Source: Mycobacterium arosiense ATCC BAA-1401 = DSM 45069
GTDB lineage: Bacteria; Actinomycetota; Actinomycetes; Mycobacteriales; Mycobacteriaceae
DNA: 64,000 nt
Assembly (NCBI RefSeq): GCF_002086125.1
Contig: NZ_MVHG01000013.1
Span: 1 to 64,000, forward strand
Direction: 5' to 3'
The translations under genes were made by a program, and so were the position numbers. Positions within the stretch are counted from its first letter, which is position 1. Every line of letters begins with the position of its first letter. Positions 40,929 through 52,102 of this stretch are shown here, piece by piece. The notes beneath the pieces are model-generated. The model saw only the letters and a list, made by a program, of their open reading frames with translations. It was not told the DNA's origin and did not search any database.

Positions 40929-41002
40929 CAACCCTTCTCCATTCGTCGGTTAAAGCCAACGTAAGGGTTTACCCGATTAACCTGTGCCCAACCTGTGGGC
41001 AC

Positions 41003-42829
41003 TCAGAAGGCCTCTTCGGCCACCTTCATGATGTCGTCGTCGATGGATTCGATGACCCCGCGCAGCGCGGTCAGCCCGGGCAGCATGTTCTTGGCAAAGA
41101 ACGTTGCGGTGGCGATCTTGCCCCGATAGAACGGTTCGTCGTCGCCCGCGCCGTTCGCCAGCGCCCGGTGCGCGACGTCGGCCTGCACCAGCAACCGCCA
41201 GCCGATCAGCAGGTCGCCGACCGCGAGCAGATAACGCACCGATGCCAGGCCCACCTTGTAGATCTCGTTCGCCTGCTGCGCCGCGGACATCAGGTATCCC
41301 GTCAGCGCGCCCGTCATCGCCGTCACGTCGTCGTATGCGGTCTGCACCAGCTGCGCGACCGGCTTGAGCGCCTCGTCGACGTTGTCGATGGTCGCCGTGA
41401 TCTGCTCCGTCAGGAACTGCAGCGCCTGACCCCGGTCGCGCACGATCTTGCGGAAGAAGAAGTCGAGCGCCTGGATGGCGGTGGTGCCCTCATAGAGGGA
41501 ATCGATCTTGGAATCGCGGATGTACTGCTCGAGCGGATAGTCCTGCAGGAAGCCCGAACCGCCGAGCGTCTGCAGCGACTCGGTCAGCACCTCGTACGCC
41601 CGTTCCGAGCTCACCCCTTTGACGATGGGCAGCAGCAGATCATCGATCCGGTGCGCCATTTCGTGATCGGCGCCCGAAACGCGTTGGGCCACAGCATCAT
41701 CCTGATGGGCGGCGGCGTACATGTAGAGCGCGCGCAGGCCCTCCGCGTACGCCTTCTGCGTCATCAGGCTGCGACGCACGTCGGGATGGTGAATGATCGT
41801 GACCCGCGGTGCGGTCTTGTCCGACATCTGCGTCAGGTCGGCACCCTGCACCCGCTCCTTGGCGAAGGCCAGCGCGTTCAGGTAACCCGTGGACAGCGTG
41901 CCTGCGGCTTTGACGCCGATCGTCATGCGCGCCTGCTCGATCACGGTGAACATCTGCGCGATGCCGCGGTGCACGTCGCCGACCAGGTAACCGACCGCAG
42001 GCACATCCGTTGCGCCGAAAGTCAATTCGCATGTGGGGGAGGACTTGATGCCCATTTTGTGTTCCACCCCGGTGACGTACACGCCGTTGCGCGGGCCGAG
42101 CTCGAAGGTGTCCGGGTCGAACAGGAAGTTGGGCACGTAGAACAGGCTGAGCCCCTTGGTGCCCGGGCCCGCGCCCTCGGGGCGGGCCAGCACCAGATGA
42201 AAGACGTTCTCGGCGGTGTCGCCCACGTCGCCGCCGGAGATGAAGCGCTTGACGCCCTCGATGTGCCAGGTGCCGTCGGGTTGTTCGATGGCCTTGGCGC
42301 GCCCGGCGCCGACGTCGGAGCCCGCGTCGGGTTCGGTGAGCACCATGGTGGCCGCCCAGCCCCGCTCCACGCCTTCGGCGGCCCACCGCCGCTGCTGCTC
42401 GTTGCCCTCGAGGTACAACGCCTGAGACATGAACGGGCCCAGGTTGAAGAAGTTCGCCGAAGGGTTGGCGCAGATGAGCATTTCGTTGACCGCCCACGCC
42501 AGCGGCGGCGGGGCGGGCATGCCGCCGATCTCCTCGGCCATGCCCAGCCGCCACCAGCCGGCCTCCTTGAGCGCGGCGACCGTCTTGGCCAACTCGTCGG
42601 GCACGCTGATTTTGTGCTCGGCCGGGTCGAATACCGGCGGATTGCGGTCGGCGAAGGCGAATGATTCGGCCACCGGACCCTCGGCGAGGCGAGCGGCTTC
42701 GGCCAGGATCGTTTTGACCGTGTCCTCGTCGAGCTCGCGGTAGCCGCCGGAGCCGAGGACGGCGCCGACATCGAGAACCTCGAACAGGTTGAATTCGATA
42801 TCGCGGACATTAGCGATGTAATGGCCCAA
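41003..42829 (-). CDS. fadE15: acyl-CoA dehydrogenase FadE15
   Basis: A 608-residue acyl-CoA dehydrogenase of the long (FadE5/15-like) type. FAD-binding blocks are [20 protein letters not shown] and [14 protein letters not shown] Glu-containing active-site region and the ETF-binding block [20 protein letters not shown] follow, and the C-terminal extension of about 130 residues typical of this subfamily is present. It carries out the first oxidation step of beta-oxidation. The start is TTG at 42829 ([18 protein letters not shown]), the family-typical N-terminus, with GAGGGA about six bases upstream. It is divergent from the thioredoxin gene. Synteny suggests Rv1467c; chain-length specificity is not known. 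Confidence 0.9.
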   Translation of the reverse strand: MGHYIANVRDIEFNLFEVLDVGAVLGSGGYRELDEDTVKTILAEAARLAEGPVAESFAFADRNPPVFDPAEHKISVPDELAKTVAALKEAGWWRLGMAEEIGGMPAPPPLAWAVNEMLICANPSANFFNLGPFMSQALYLEGNEQQRRWAAEGVERGWAATMVLTEPDAGSDVGAGRAKAIEQPDGTWHIEGVKRFISGGDVGDTAENVFHLVLARPEGAGPGTKGLSLFYVPNFLFDPDTFELGPRNGVYVTGVEHKMGIKSSPTCELTFGATDVPAVGYLVGDVHRGIAQMFTVIEQARMTIGVKAAGTLSTGYLNALAFAKERVQGADLTQMSDKTAPRVTIIHHPDVRRSLMTQKAYAEGLRALYMYAAAHQDDAVAQRVSGADHEMAHRIDDLLLPIVKGVSSERAYEVLTESLQTLGGSGFLQDYPLEQYIRDSKIDSLYEGTTAIQALDFFFRKIVRDRGQALQFLTEQITATIDNVDEALKPVAQLVQTAYDDVTAMTGALTGYLMSAAQQANEIYKVGLASVRYLLAVGDLLIGWRLLVQADVAHRALANGAGDDEPFYRGKIATATFFAKNMLPGLTALRGVIESIDDDIMKVAEEAF

Positions 42830-42982
42830 CGCGATTCCCTCACTGGTCCTCGAGGCGGCGGATCGTCAGGCACAGTCTGTCGGACGCGGGAAAACGTACG
42901 CAACCGTAACCAGCGGCGGTGCGCCGCCGGCGCCAGGCCGAGGACCGGGAACATCGCGTCAGCCCCGGGCGTTACGGCAAAC

Positions 42983-43318
42983 GTGACAACACTCGATCTC
43001 ACCGCTGAGAAGTTCAACGAAACCATCGAGGGCAACGACATCGTGCTCGTCGATTTCTGGGCGTCATGGTGCGGTCCGTGCCGCCAGTTCGGTCCCACTT
43101 TCCAGGCGTCTTCGGAGAAGCACCCCGACATCGTGCACGCCAAGGTCGACACCGAGGCCGAACAACAGCTGGCGGCGGCCGCCCAGATCCGCTCCATCCC
43201 CACGCTGATGGCTTTCAAGAAGGGCAAACTGCTGTTCAACCAGCCCGGCGCGCTGCCGCCGGCCGCCCTGGAGGACCTGGTCGCGCAGGTCCGCGCGTTC
43301 GACGTCTCGGAAGTGTAG
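42983..43318 (+). CDS. trxB1: thioredoxin (TrxB1-type)
   Basis: A 111-residue thioredoxin with the active site WCGPC at residues 29-33 (VLVDFWASWCGPC) and the cis-proline region RSIPTLMAFKKGK. It is a cytosolic dithiol-disulfide oxidoreductase. The GTG at 42983 begins VTTLDLTAEKFNETI, the normal N-terminus; upstream codons in the same frame are antisense to the fadE15 leader and look non-coding. In M. tuberculosis several genes (a PE_PGRS gene, ctpD, trxA) lie between fadE15 and this gene, as I recall; here they are directly adjacent. Confidence 0.92.
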   Translation: MTTLDLTAEKFNETIEGNDIVLVDFWASWCGPCRQFGPTFQASSEKHPDIVHAKVDTEAEQQLAAAAQIRSIPTLMAFKKGKLLFNQPGALPPAALEDLVAQVRAFDVSEV

Positions 43319-43386
43319 GGCCGCCCAAGCGGGGTGGGGCGAATGACCCCGCCGCGCTGCGCGCAAAGGCGCCCGGCGCCACGCGC

Positions 43387-43392
43387 TAGGTT
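43387..43392 (+). promoter_or_regulatory. -10 hexamer TAGGTT, probable leaderless promoter of echA12
   Basis: TAGGTT is followed by GCATGG and the GTG start. No ribosome-binding site is present. An ATG at 43395 in another frame would lie before the predicted transcription start. Confidence 0.5.
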
Positions 43393-43398
43393 GCATGG

Positions 43399-44208
43399 GT
43401 GAGTTTGGTACTGGTGGACCGCCCGCGGCCCGGCGTCGCGCTGATAACCCTGAACCGGCCCGAGCGGATGAACTCGATGGCGTTCGACGTCATGGTGCCG
43501 CTCAAGGAGGCTTTGGAGCAGGTCACCTACGACAATTCGGTGCGCGTGGTGGTGCTGACCGGCGCCGGCCGCGGCTTTTCCTCGGGCGCTGATCACAAGT
43601 CCGCGGGCTCGGTGCCGCACGTCGAGGGCTTGACCCGCCCGACCTATGCGCTGCGCTCCATGGAGATCCTCGACGAGGTCATCCTGGCGCTGCGCCGACT
43701 GCACCAGCCGGTGATCGCCGCGGTCAACGGCCCCGCCATCGGCGGCGGGCTGTGCCTGGCGCTGGCCGCCGACATCCGGGTGGCCTCGACCGGCGCCTAT
43801 TTCCGCGCCGCCGGCATCAACAACGGGCTGACCGCCAGCGAGCTGGGCCTTTCCTACCTGCTGCCGCGGGCCATCGGCTCGTCCCGCGCGTTCGAGATCA
43901 TGCTGACCGGCCGCGACATCACCGCCGAGGAGGCCGAACGCATCGGGCTGGTGTCCTGCCAGGTCCCCGACGAGCAGCTGCTGGACACCTGCTACGCCAT
44001 CGCCGCGCGGATAGCGGCCTTCTCCCGCCCGGGAATCGAGTTGACCAAGCGCACGCTGTGGAGTGGACTGGACGCCGGTAACCTGGAAGGGCACATGCAA
44101 GCCGAAGGCTTGGGACAGCTTTTCGTCCGCCTGCTCACCGCCAACTTCGAAGAAGCGGTTGCCGCGCGCGCAGAACGACGACCACCGGTGTTCACCGACG
44201 ACAAATAG
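43399..44208 (+). CDS. echA12: enoyl-CoA hydratase/isomerase family protein EchA12
   Basis: A 269-residue crotonase-fold protein. The oxyanion-hole segments are GRGFSSGADHKSAG and NGPAIGGGLCLALAADIRV. The position of the usual hydratase catalytic Glu is uncertain in FRAAGINNGLTASELGLSYL, where Glu is present in the ELG stretch. It may hydrate enoyl-CoA or catalyse a related crotonase reaction. The GTG start is supported by the leaderless -10 six bases upstream. The ABC-F gene follows after 24 bases and may share the transcript. Named by synteny with Rv1472. Confidence 0.88.
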   Translation: MSLVLVDRPRPGVALITLNRPERMNSMAFDVMVPLKEALEQVTYDNSVRVVVLTGAGRGFSSGADHKSAGSVPHVEGLTRPTYALRSMEILDEVILALRRLHQPVIAAVNGPAIGGGLCLALAADIRVASTGAYFRAAGINNGLTASELGLSYLLPRAIGSSRAFEIMLTGRDITAEEAERIGLVSCQVPDEQLLDTCYAIAARIAAFSRPGIELTKRTLWSGLDAGNLEGHMQAEGLGQLFVRLLTANFEEAVAARAERRPPVFTDDK

Positions 44209-44232
44209 GCGTCTTTTCCAAGGAGAGCAATC

Positions 44233-45870
44233 GTGATCACGGCCACGGACCTCGAGGTCCGCGCTGGTGCGCGCATCCTGCTCTCACCGGACGGGCCCGA
44301 CCTGCGGGTGCAGCCCGGCGATCGCATCGGGCTGGTGGGCCGCAACGGTGCCGGCAAGACCACCACGCTGCGCATCCTGGCGGGGGAAACCGAACCCTAC
44401 GCCGGGGCGATCAACCGGGCGGGTGAAATCGGTTATCTGCCACAGGATCCCAAAGAGGGCGACCTCGACGTGCTGGCCCGCGACCGGGTCTTGTCGGCGC
44501 GCGGGCTCGATGTGTTGCTGACCGATCTGGAAAAGCAGCAGGCGCTGATGGCCGAGGTCGCCGACGACGACGCCCGCGACCGCGCGATCCGCCGCTACGG
44601 CCAGCTGGAGGAGCGTTTCGTCGCGCTGGGCGGCTACGGCGCGGAAAGCGAAGCCAGTCGCATCTGCGCGAGTCTCGGCCTGCCCGAACGGGTGCTGACG
44701 CAGCAGTTGCGCACCTTATCCGGCGGACAGCGCCGCCGGGTGGAACTGGCCCGCATCCTGTTCGCCGCGTCCGAGGGCGGCGCGGGCATGTCGGGCTCGT
44801 CGACCACGCTGCTGCTCGACGAACCGACGAACCACCTGGACGCGGATTCCATCGGCTGGCTGCGGGATTTCCTGCGCGCGCACACCGGCGGGCTGGTGAT
44901 CATCAGCCACAACGTCGAATTGCTCGCCGACGTCGTCAACCGGGTGTGGTTTTTGGACGCGGTGCGCGGCGAGGTCGACGTCTACAACATGGGCTGGCAG
45001 AAGTACCTCGACGCGCGGGCCACCGACGAGCAGCGCCGCCGCCGGGAACGCGCGAACGCCGAACGCAAGGCCACCGCGCTGCGTTCGCAGGCGGCAAAGC
45101 TCGGCGCCAAGGCCACCAAAGCCGTTGCGGCACAAAACATGTTGCGCCGCGCCGATCGGATGATGGCCGCGCTCGACGACGAGCGGGTGGCCGACAAGGT
45201 GGCCCGCATCAAGTTCCCGAGTCCCGCCCCCTGCGGGCGCACACCGCTGGTGGCCACCGGGCTGAGCAAGTCCTACGGGTCGCTGGAAGTGTTCACCGGT
45301 GTCGATCTCGCGATCGACCGCGGCTCGCGGGTGGTGGTGTTGGGCCTCAACGGTGCCGGCAAGACCACACTGCTGCGAATCCTGGCCGGCACCGAGGCCC
45401 CCGACACCGGAGCCCTCGAGCCCGGACATGGGCTGCGGATCGGCTACTTCGCCCAAGAGCACGACACGCTCGACAACGATGCGACCGTGTGGGAGAACAT
45501 CCGGCACGCCGCACCGGATTCGGGCGAGCAGGATCTGCGCGGCCTGCTGGGCGCGTTCATGTTCAGCGGCCCCCAGCTCGACCAGCCGGCGGGCACGTTG
45601 TCCGGCGGTGAGAAGACCCGGCTCGCGCTGGCCGGTTTGGTGGCGTCGGCGGCCAACGTGTTGTTGCTCGACGAACCGACCAACAACCTCGATCCGGCGT
45701 CGCGCGAACAGGTGCTCGACGCGCTGCGCAGCTATCGGGGAGCGGTGGTTTTGGTGACGCACGACCCCGGCGCCGCCGAGGCCCTCGACCCGCAACGCGT
45801 CGTGCTGTTGCCCGACGGCACCGAGGACTTCTGGTCCGACGAGTACCGGGATCTCATCGAGCTCGCTTGA
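44233..45870 (+). CDS. ABC-F family ATPase (Rv1473-like)
   Basis: A 545-residue protein with two ABC ATPase domains and no membrane segments. First domain: Walker A GRNGAGKTTTLRIL, signature LSGGQRRRVELARIL, Walker B LLLDEPTNHLD. Second domain: GLNGAGKTTLLRIL, LSGGEKTRLALAGLV, LLLDEPTNNLD. A charged interdomain linker (DARATDEQRRRRERANAERK) separates them. ABC-F proteins act on ribosomes, some protecting them from macrolides or related drugs. From memory, Rv1473 is a WhiB7-regulon member in M. tuberculosis; here the upstream gap is only 24 bases and no WhiB7 box is visible. GTG start with AAGGAGAG upstream. Confidence 0.9.
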   Translation: MITATDLEVRAGARILLSPDGPDLRVQPGDRIGLVGRNGAGKTTTLRILAGETEPYAGAINRAGEIGYLPQDPKEGDLDVLARDRVLSARGLDVLLTDLEKQQALMAEVADDDARDRAIRRYGQLEERFVALGGYGAESEASRICASLGLPERVLTQQLRTLSGGQRRRVELARILFAASEGGAGMSGSSTTLLLDEPTNHLDADSIGWLRDFLRAHTGGLVIISHNVELLADVVNRVWFLDAVRGEVDVYNMGWQKYLDARATDEQRRRRERANAERKATALRSQAAKLGAKATKAVAAQNMLRRADRMMAALDDERVADKVARIKFPSPAPCGRTPLVATGLSKSYGSLEVFTGVDLAIDRGSRVVVLGLNGAGKTTLLRILAGTEAPDTGALEPGHGLRIGYFAQEHDTLDNDATVWENIRHAAPDSGEQDLRGLLGAFMFSGPQLDQPAGTLSGGEKTRLALAGLVASAANVLLLDEPTNNLDPASREQVLDALRSYRGAVVLVTHDPGAAEALDPQRVVLLPDGTEDFWSDEYRDLIELA

Positions 45871-45960
45871 GTCGATGCGGGATTTGACGAAATCGGCCCG
45901 CGGCCGACGGTGGCTTCTTACTCTGGGTGCTTGCGATCGTGTCCCGGCGTCGGAGGAGCC

Positions 45961-46164
45961 ATGAACAGAACACTGCAAAGGTCGGTCAAGTCACGCGACC
46001 AGCTGCTGGACGAGCTGCGGCACGCCTACGAAAGCGGCGCCAGTATCCGCAGCCTGGTCGCCGCGACCGGTAGGTCGTACGGGTCGATCCATAGCCTGCT
46101 GCGGGAGTCGGGCACCACGATGCGCAGCCGCGGCGGCCCCAATCGGACCGCCAAGGCGCACTGA
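45961..46164 (+). CDS. small helix-turn-helix protein (Rv1473A-like)
   Basis: A 67-residue basic protein. Residues 14-55 form a helix-turn-helix: SRDQLLDELRHAYESGASIR followed by SLVAATGRSYGSIHSLLRES. The tail (TTMRSRGGPNRTAKAH) is basic and flexible. This resembles the small HTH domains that bind DNA in actinobacteria. ATG 45961 has GGAGGAG just upstream, and a TACTCT -10 candidate lies near 45920, so it probably has its own promoter. It ends at a palindromic element shared with the convergent TetR gene. Target unknown. Confidence 0.8.
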   Translation: MNRTLQRSVKSRDQLLDELRHAYESGASIRSLVAATGRSYGSIHSLLRESGTTMRSRGGPNRTAKAH

Positions 46165-46220
46165 ATCCGCCGAACGTGCATCCGGCGACACCGAATCGGC
46201 GTGTCGCGTCGTGAGATTCA
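46162..46220. repeat. palindromic element between convergent genes, possible bidirectional terminator
   Basis: TGAATC (46162-46167) and GATTCA (46215-46220) form the outer arms, and GCGACAC (46185-46191) with GTGTCGC (46201-46207) the inner stem. The element begins at the stop codon of the HTH gene and fills the gap to the convergent TetR gene. Without a T-run it is not a classical terminator. Confidence 0.45.
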
Positions 46221-46233
46221 CAATCGGCGCGGC

Positions 46234-46797
46234 TCAACCGCGGCGCACCGAGTTCTCTACCAGGTCGAGGACCGCGGATAGCCGCTGCGAATCCTCGCCG
46301 GATGCCGACCGGGCCACCAGGCCGTCGAGCACCAATTCCAGATAGCACTGCAGCACGTCGCCGGGTACGTCGTCGCGCACCCGGTGCGCCTCCATCTGCC
46401 GGCGCAGCCGATCGGTGGTGGCCGCCCGAAGCTCGGCGGAACGCTCCGCCCATCCCCGGCTGAACGCGGGATCGTTGCGCAGTTTGCGCGCGATCTCCAA
46501 TCTTGTTGCCAGCCAATCGAACTGGTCCGGCGCGGCCAACATGTCGCGCATCACCTGGATGAGTCCCGCGCGCGAAGCCACGTCGGCCATCCGCTCGGCG
46601 TCCTCGTGGGCCAGCGCGAAGAACAGCGCGTCCTTGTCCCGGAAGTGGTGAAAGATCGCGCCGCGCGACATCCCGATCGCCTTCTCCAACCGGCGCACCG
46701 TGGCTTGCTCATAACCGTATTCGGCGAAGCAGCGGCGGGCGCCGTCGAGGATCTGGCGGCGGCGAGCCGCCAGATGGTCCTCGCTGACTTTTGGCAT
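46234..46797 (-). CDS. acnR: TetR family regulator, AcnR-like
   Basis: A 187-residue TetR protein. The DNA-binding domain spans about residues 10-60 (RRRQILDGARRCFAEYGYEQ, then RLEKAIGMSRGAIFHHFRDK). It lies 13 bases downstream of the aconitase stop on the same strand. This is the arrangement of acn-acnR in Corynebacterium glutamicum, where AcnR represses acn. An AcnR-like operator is present upstream of acn (49692-49707). Autoregulation through the acn promoter is therefore likely, but inferred. Confidence 0.85.
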   Translation of the reverse strand: MPKVSEDHLAARRRQILDGARRCFAEYGYEQATVRRLEKAIGMSRGAIFHHFRDKDALFFALAHEDAERMADVASRAGLIQVMRDMLAAPDQFDWLATRLEIARKLRNDPAFSRGWAERSAELRAATTDRLRRQMEAHRVRDDVPGDVLQCYLELVLDGLVARSASGEDSQRLSAVLDLVENSVRRG

Positions 46798-46810
46798 CAG
46801 GCGGTGACGG

Positions 46811-49624
<2,814 letters not shown>

Positions 49625-49691
49625 TTGCACTCCCAGAGTCTTTAGTTCTCCACCGCGACGGGCCGTGTCGGCGGTGCCGTGCCAACTTTAA

Positions 49692-49707
49692 CAGTACGCT
49701 TGTCCTG
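49692..49707 (-). promoter_or_regulatory. AcnR-like operator upstream of acn
   Basis: CAGTACGCTTGTCCTG matches the C. glutamicum AcnR operator form CAGNAC-N4-GTACTG, as I recall it, with one mismatch in the second half-site plus one in the spacer. On the reverse strand it overlaps a promoter-like region (TACTGTTAAAGT) about 70 bases before the acn start. Confidence 0.5.
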
Positions 49708-49815
49708 CATTACGGGGGCACTGCTGACTTCAGTCTTATCGCCGCGGCCGCCGGTTTAAACCCCCGGCCATCGAGTCGCGTACGGTGCCCCTAGCACTAC
49801 CGCAGGAGGGACGCC

Positions 49816-50391
49816 ATGACCGGGCAAGATTCTTTCGCCGGACCGCTGCCGCAAACGGTTCCGTTCCCGCCCGCCTACATTCCGGTGGACGTCGACATGA
49901 CCATGGTCAAAACCCAGGTCGCCGCCACCGGAGTCAGCGCCCCACCCGCCGCGATGCCCGGACTGCTCGACGTGGTCAACCAGGCGCACGCCGAGGGCAT
50001 CAACCTCAAGATCGTGCTGCTCGACCACAATCCCCCGAACGACACCCCGTTGCGCGACATCTCGACGGTGGTCGGTGCGGACTATCACGACGCGACGGTC
50101 CTGACGCTCAGCCCGAGCTACGTCGGAAGCTACAGCACCCAGTTCCCGCGCGTGACGCTCGAGGCCGGCGAGGACAACGCGAAGACCGGCAACCCCGTGG
50201 TCTCCGCCCAGCATTTCCTGCACGAGCTCGACACGCCCGAGTTTCCCTGGACCGGCCTGACGATCTTCCTGTTGATCGCGGTCCTCGCGGCCGCGGTCGG
50301 CACCCGGTTGCTGCAGGTGCGCGGCAAGCGCGCAGCAACGTCGGAGGACGCCGCGGCAACCCCGGCCGCCGACGCCAATACCGCCGTCTAA
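49816..50391 (+). CDS. single-pass membrane protein (Rv1476-like)
   Basis: A 191-residue protein. A Pro-rich N-terminus (DSFAGPLPQTVPFPPAYIPV) is followed by a folded region with a TPM/thioredoxin-like feel (HAEGINLKIVLLDHNPPNDT, then TVLTLSPSYVGSYSTQFP). One transmembrane segment follows near residues 150-172 (FPWTGLTIFLLIAVLAAAVG), then a short Ala-rich cytoplasmic tail. No N-terminal signal peptide is evident, so a tail-anchored-type topology with the large domain outside is possible. ATG has AGGAGGG upstream; TACGGT near 49779 is a -10 candidate. It always precedes ripA in mycobacteria in my experience, suggesting a link to peptidoglycan hydrolysis, but the function is unknown. Confidence 0.75.
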   Translation: MTGQDSFAGPLPQTVPFPPAYIPVDVDMTMVKTQVAATGVSAPPAAMPGLLDVVNQAHAEGINLKIVLLDHNPPNDTPLRDISTVVGADYHDATVLTLSPSYVGSYSTQFPRVTLEAGEDNAKTGNPVVSAQHFLHELDTPEFPWTGLTIFLLIAVLAAAVGTRLLQVRGKRAATSEDAAATPAADANTAV

Positions 50392-50431
50392 CATCTGGTA
50401 TTCGTCTATCGCGGTTCCCTCGGCGAACCGG

Positions 50432-50462
50432 GGTGACCTGCTGGCAAACCGGCCAGGTCACC
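50432..50462. other. stem-loop upstream of ripA
   Basis: GGTGACCTG (50432-50440) and CAGGTCACC (50454-50462) are perfect complements, and the inner CTGG/CCGG pairs extend the stem around CAAA. It follows the preceding stop by 40 bases, so it may terminate that transcript, or act as part of the ripA promoter, since its right arm overlaps the MtrA-like box. Confidence 0.45.
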
Positions 50463-50473
50463 ATTCGGTCACA
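50457..50473 (+). promoter_or_regulatory. MtrA-like box (direct repeat GTCACC-N5-GTCACA)
   Basis: GTCACC (50457-50462) and GTCACA (50468-50473) repeat with 11-base periodicity, the form described for MtrA sites in mycobacteria (GTCACA repeats). ripA is a reported MtrA target in M. tuberculosis, from memory. The box lies about 155 bases before the ripA ATG. Confidence 0.6.
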
Positions 50474-50628
50474 TTAAACGCACGTAGAGAGTGCGATTTC
50501 GGTGGAGCGTTTGCACGCCCATCGGTGTGACGTACGGTGCAAATGATGCTGGTGTTGTCTTTGGCGCCTTTCGGGGAACCTGTGGCTGGCGCCGCCCGTC
50601 GTGTTGAGCCGTAGGAGACCTGAGTCGA

Positions 50629-52077
50629 ATGACACGCACACGCTGGGGGTCTTCTGCGCGACAAGCCCTAAGGCTGATGCGGCCCGTCGTTCCATCCGTT
50701 GTGAGCCTCGCCCTGCTGATCGCCACGCCGGGCCTCGCGGAGGCCGATCCCACCGCAGATCACCTGGCCGCCCTCATCGCCGACGTCGCCAAGGCCAACC
50801 AGCGGCTGCAGAACCTGAGCGCCGAAATCCAGACCGAACAGGAAAGCGTCAACAAGGCCCTCGTCGACGTGGAGACCGCGCGGGACAACGCGGCCACCGC
50901 CCAGCGCGACCTCGAGGCCAGCCAGCAGGCGGTCAAGGACGCCAACATCGCCATCGCGGGCGCGCAGCGCCGCTTCGACACGTTCGCCGCGGCCACCTAC
51001 ATGAACGGCCCGTCGAACAGCTACCTGACCGCGAGCAGCCCCGACGACATCATCGCCACCGAGGCCGCCGCCAAGAACCTGACCACCAGCTCGCAGACCG
51101 TGATGGCCAAGCTGCAGCGGGCCCGCACCGAGCAGGTGAACAAGGAGTCGGCGGCGCGGCTGGCCAAGCAGAACGCCGACAAGGCCGCCGCCGACGCCAA
51201 GGCCAGCCAGGACGCCGCCGTGGCGGCGCTCACCAACTCCAAGCAGAAGTTCGACCAGCAGCGCGAGGACATCATTCGCCTTGCGGCCGAACGGAATCAG
51301 GCTCAAATCAAGCTGGAGGCGGCCAAGCGTGAGGCCGCGCGGCAGTGGTCCGCGGGCGCCGGCGGTGCGGGCCCGTCGGCGTCGGGTGACCGGTGGGATA
51401 CCGGATCGCAAGGCGCGCCCGCGCCGTCGGCCGGGGGCCGCCAGTGGGACGGCGCCTGGGACCCCACCTTGCCGATGATCCCGAGCGCCAACGTCCCCGG
51501 CGACCCCATCGCGGTGATCAACCAGGTGCTCGGCATCTCGGCCACCTCGACCCAGGTCACCGCCGGCCTGGGCCGCAACTTCCTGCAGCAGTTGGGCATC
51601 CTCAAGCCCGATGACACCGGCATCACCAACGCCGCGCCCGGCGGGGTGGGAGCGCGCATCCCCCGGGTCTACGGGCGGCAGGCCACCGAATACGTCATCC
51701 GGCGCGGCATGTCGCAGATCGGCGTGCCCTACTCCTGGGGCGGCGGCAACGCGGCCGGCCCGAGTAGGGGCATCGACTCCGGCGCGGGCATCACCGGCTT
51801 CGACTGTTCGGGTCTGGTGCTGTATTCGTTCGCCGGCGTGGGCATCAAGCTGCCGCACTACTCGGGCTCGCAGTACAACCTGGGTCGCAAGATCCCGTCC
51901 TCCCAGATGCGCCGCGGCGACGTCATCTTCTACGGCCCGGGCGGCAGCCAGCACGTGACGATCTACCTCGGCGACGGCCAGATGCTCGAGGCCCCCGACA
52001 TCGGGTTGAAGGTGCGCGTCGCCCCGGTGCGCACCAGCGGCATGACGCCCTACGTGGTCCGGTACATCGAGTGGTGA
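50629..52077 (+). CDS. ripA: peptidoglycan endopeptidase RipA
   Basis: A 482-residue secreted NlpC/P60 hydrolase. A signal peptide ends at AEA-DP (residues 37-41). Residues 42-235 are a long coiled coil (ADVAKANQRLQNLSAEIQTE and onward) that in RipA blocks or regulates the enzyme. A Pro/Gly-rich linker follows. The catalytic domain at 350-482 has Cys393 in GFDCSGLVLYS, His442 in SQHVTIYLG and Glu454 in QMLEAPD, in line with C383/H432/E444 of the M. tuberculosis protein as I recall it. It cleaves the D-Glu/mDAP bond at the septum. ATG has TAGGAG about 12 bases upstream. First gene of ripA-ripB, preceded by an MtrA-like box. Confidence 0.95.
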   Translation: MTRTRWGSSARQALRLMRPVVPSVVSLALLIATPGLAEADPTADHLAALIADVAKANQRLQNLSAEIQTEQESVNKALVDVETARDNAATAQRDLEASQQAVKDANIAIAGAQRRFDTFAAATYMNGPSNSYLTASSPDDIIATEAAAKNLTTSSQTVMAKLQRARTEQVNKESAARLAKQNADKAAADAKASQDAAVAALTNSKQKFDQQREDIIRLAAERNQAQIKLEAAKREAARQWSAGAGGAGPSASGDRWDTGSQGAPAPSAGGRQWDGAWDPTLPMIPSANVPGDPIAVINQVLGISATSTQVTAGLGRNFLQQLGILKPDDTGITNAAPGGVGARIPRVYGRQATEYVIRRGMSQIGVPYSWGGGNAAGPSRGIDSGAGITGFDCSGLVLYSFAGVGIKLPHYSGSQYNLGRKIPSSQMRRGDVIFYGPGGSQHVTIYLGDGQMLEAPDIGLKVRVAPVRTSGMTPYVVRYIEW

Positions 52078-52102
52078 TCGAGTGAGCTCTGAACGGACAG
52101 CC

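Noticed and set aside
42821..42982. 54-codon N-terminal extension of thioredoxin
   Set aside because: Arg/Gly-rich and absent from thioredoxins; it lies over the fadE15 promoter.
44209..44232. WhiB7 box before the ABC-F gene
   Set aside because: The 24-base gap contains only a short AT patch and a ribosome-binding site; it is too small for the AT-rich element plus -35 and -10.
50392..50628. Possible ydaO/c-di-AMP riboswitch before ripA
   Set aside because: Such riboswitches precede cell-wall hydrolase genes in some actinobacteria, but apart from one short stem-loop I could not find the multi-helix architecture or conserved core in these 237 bases.
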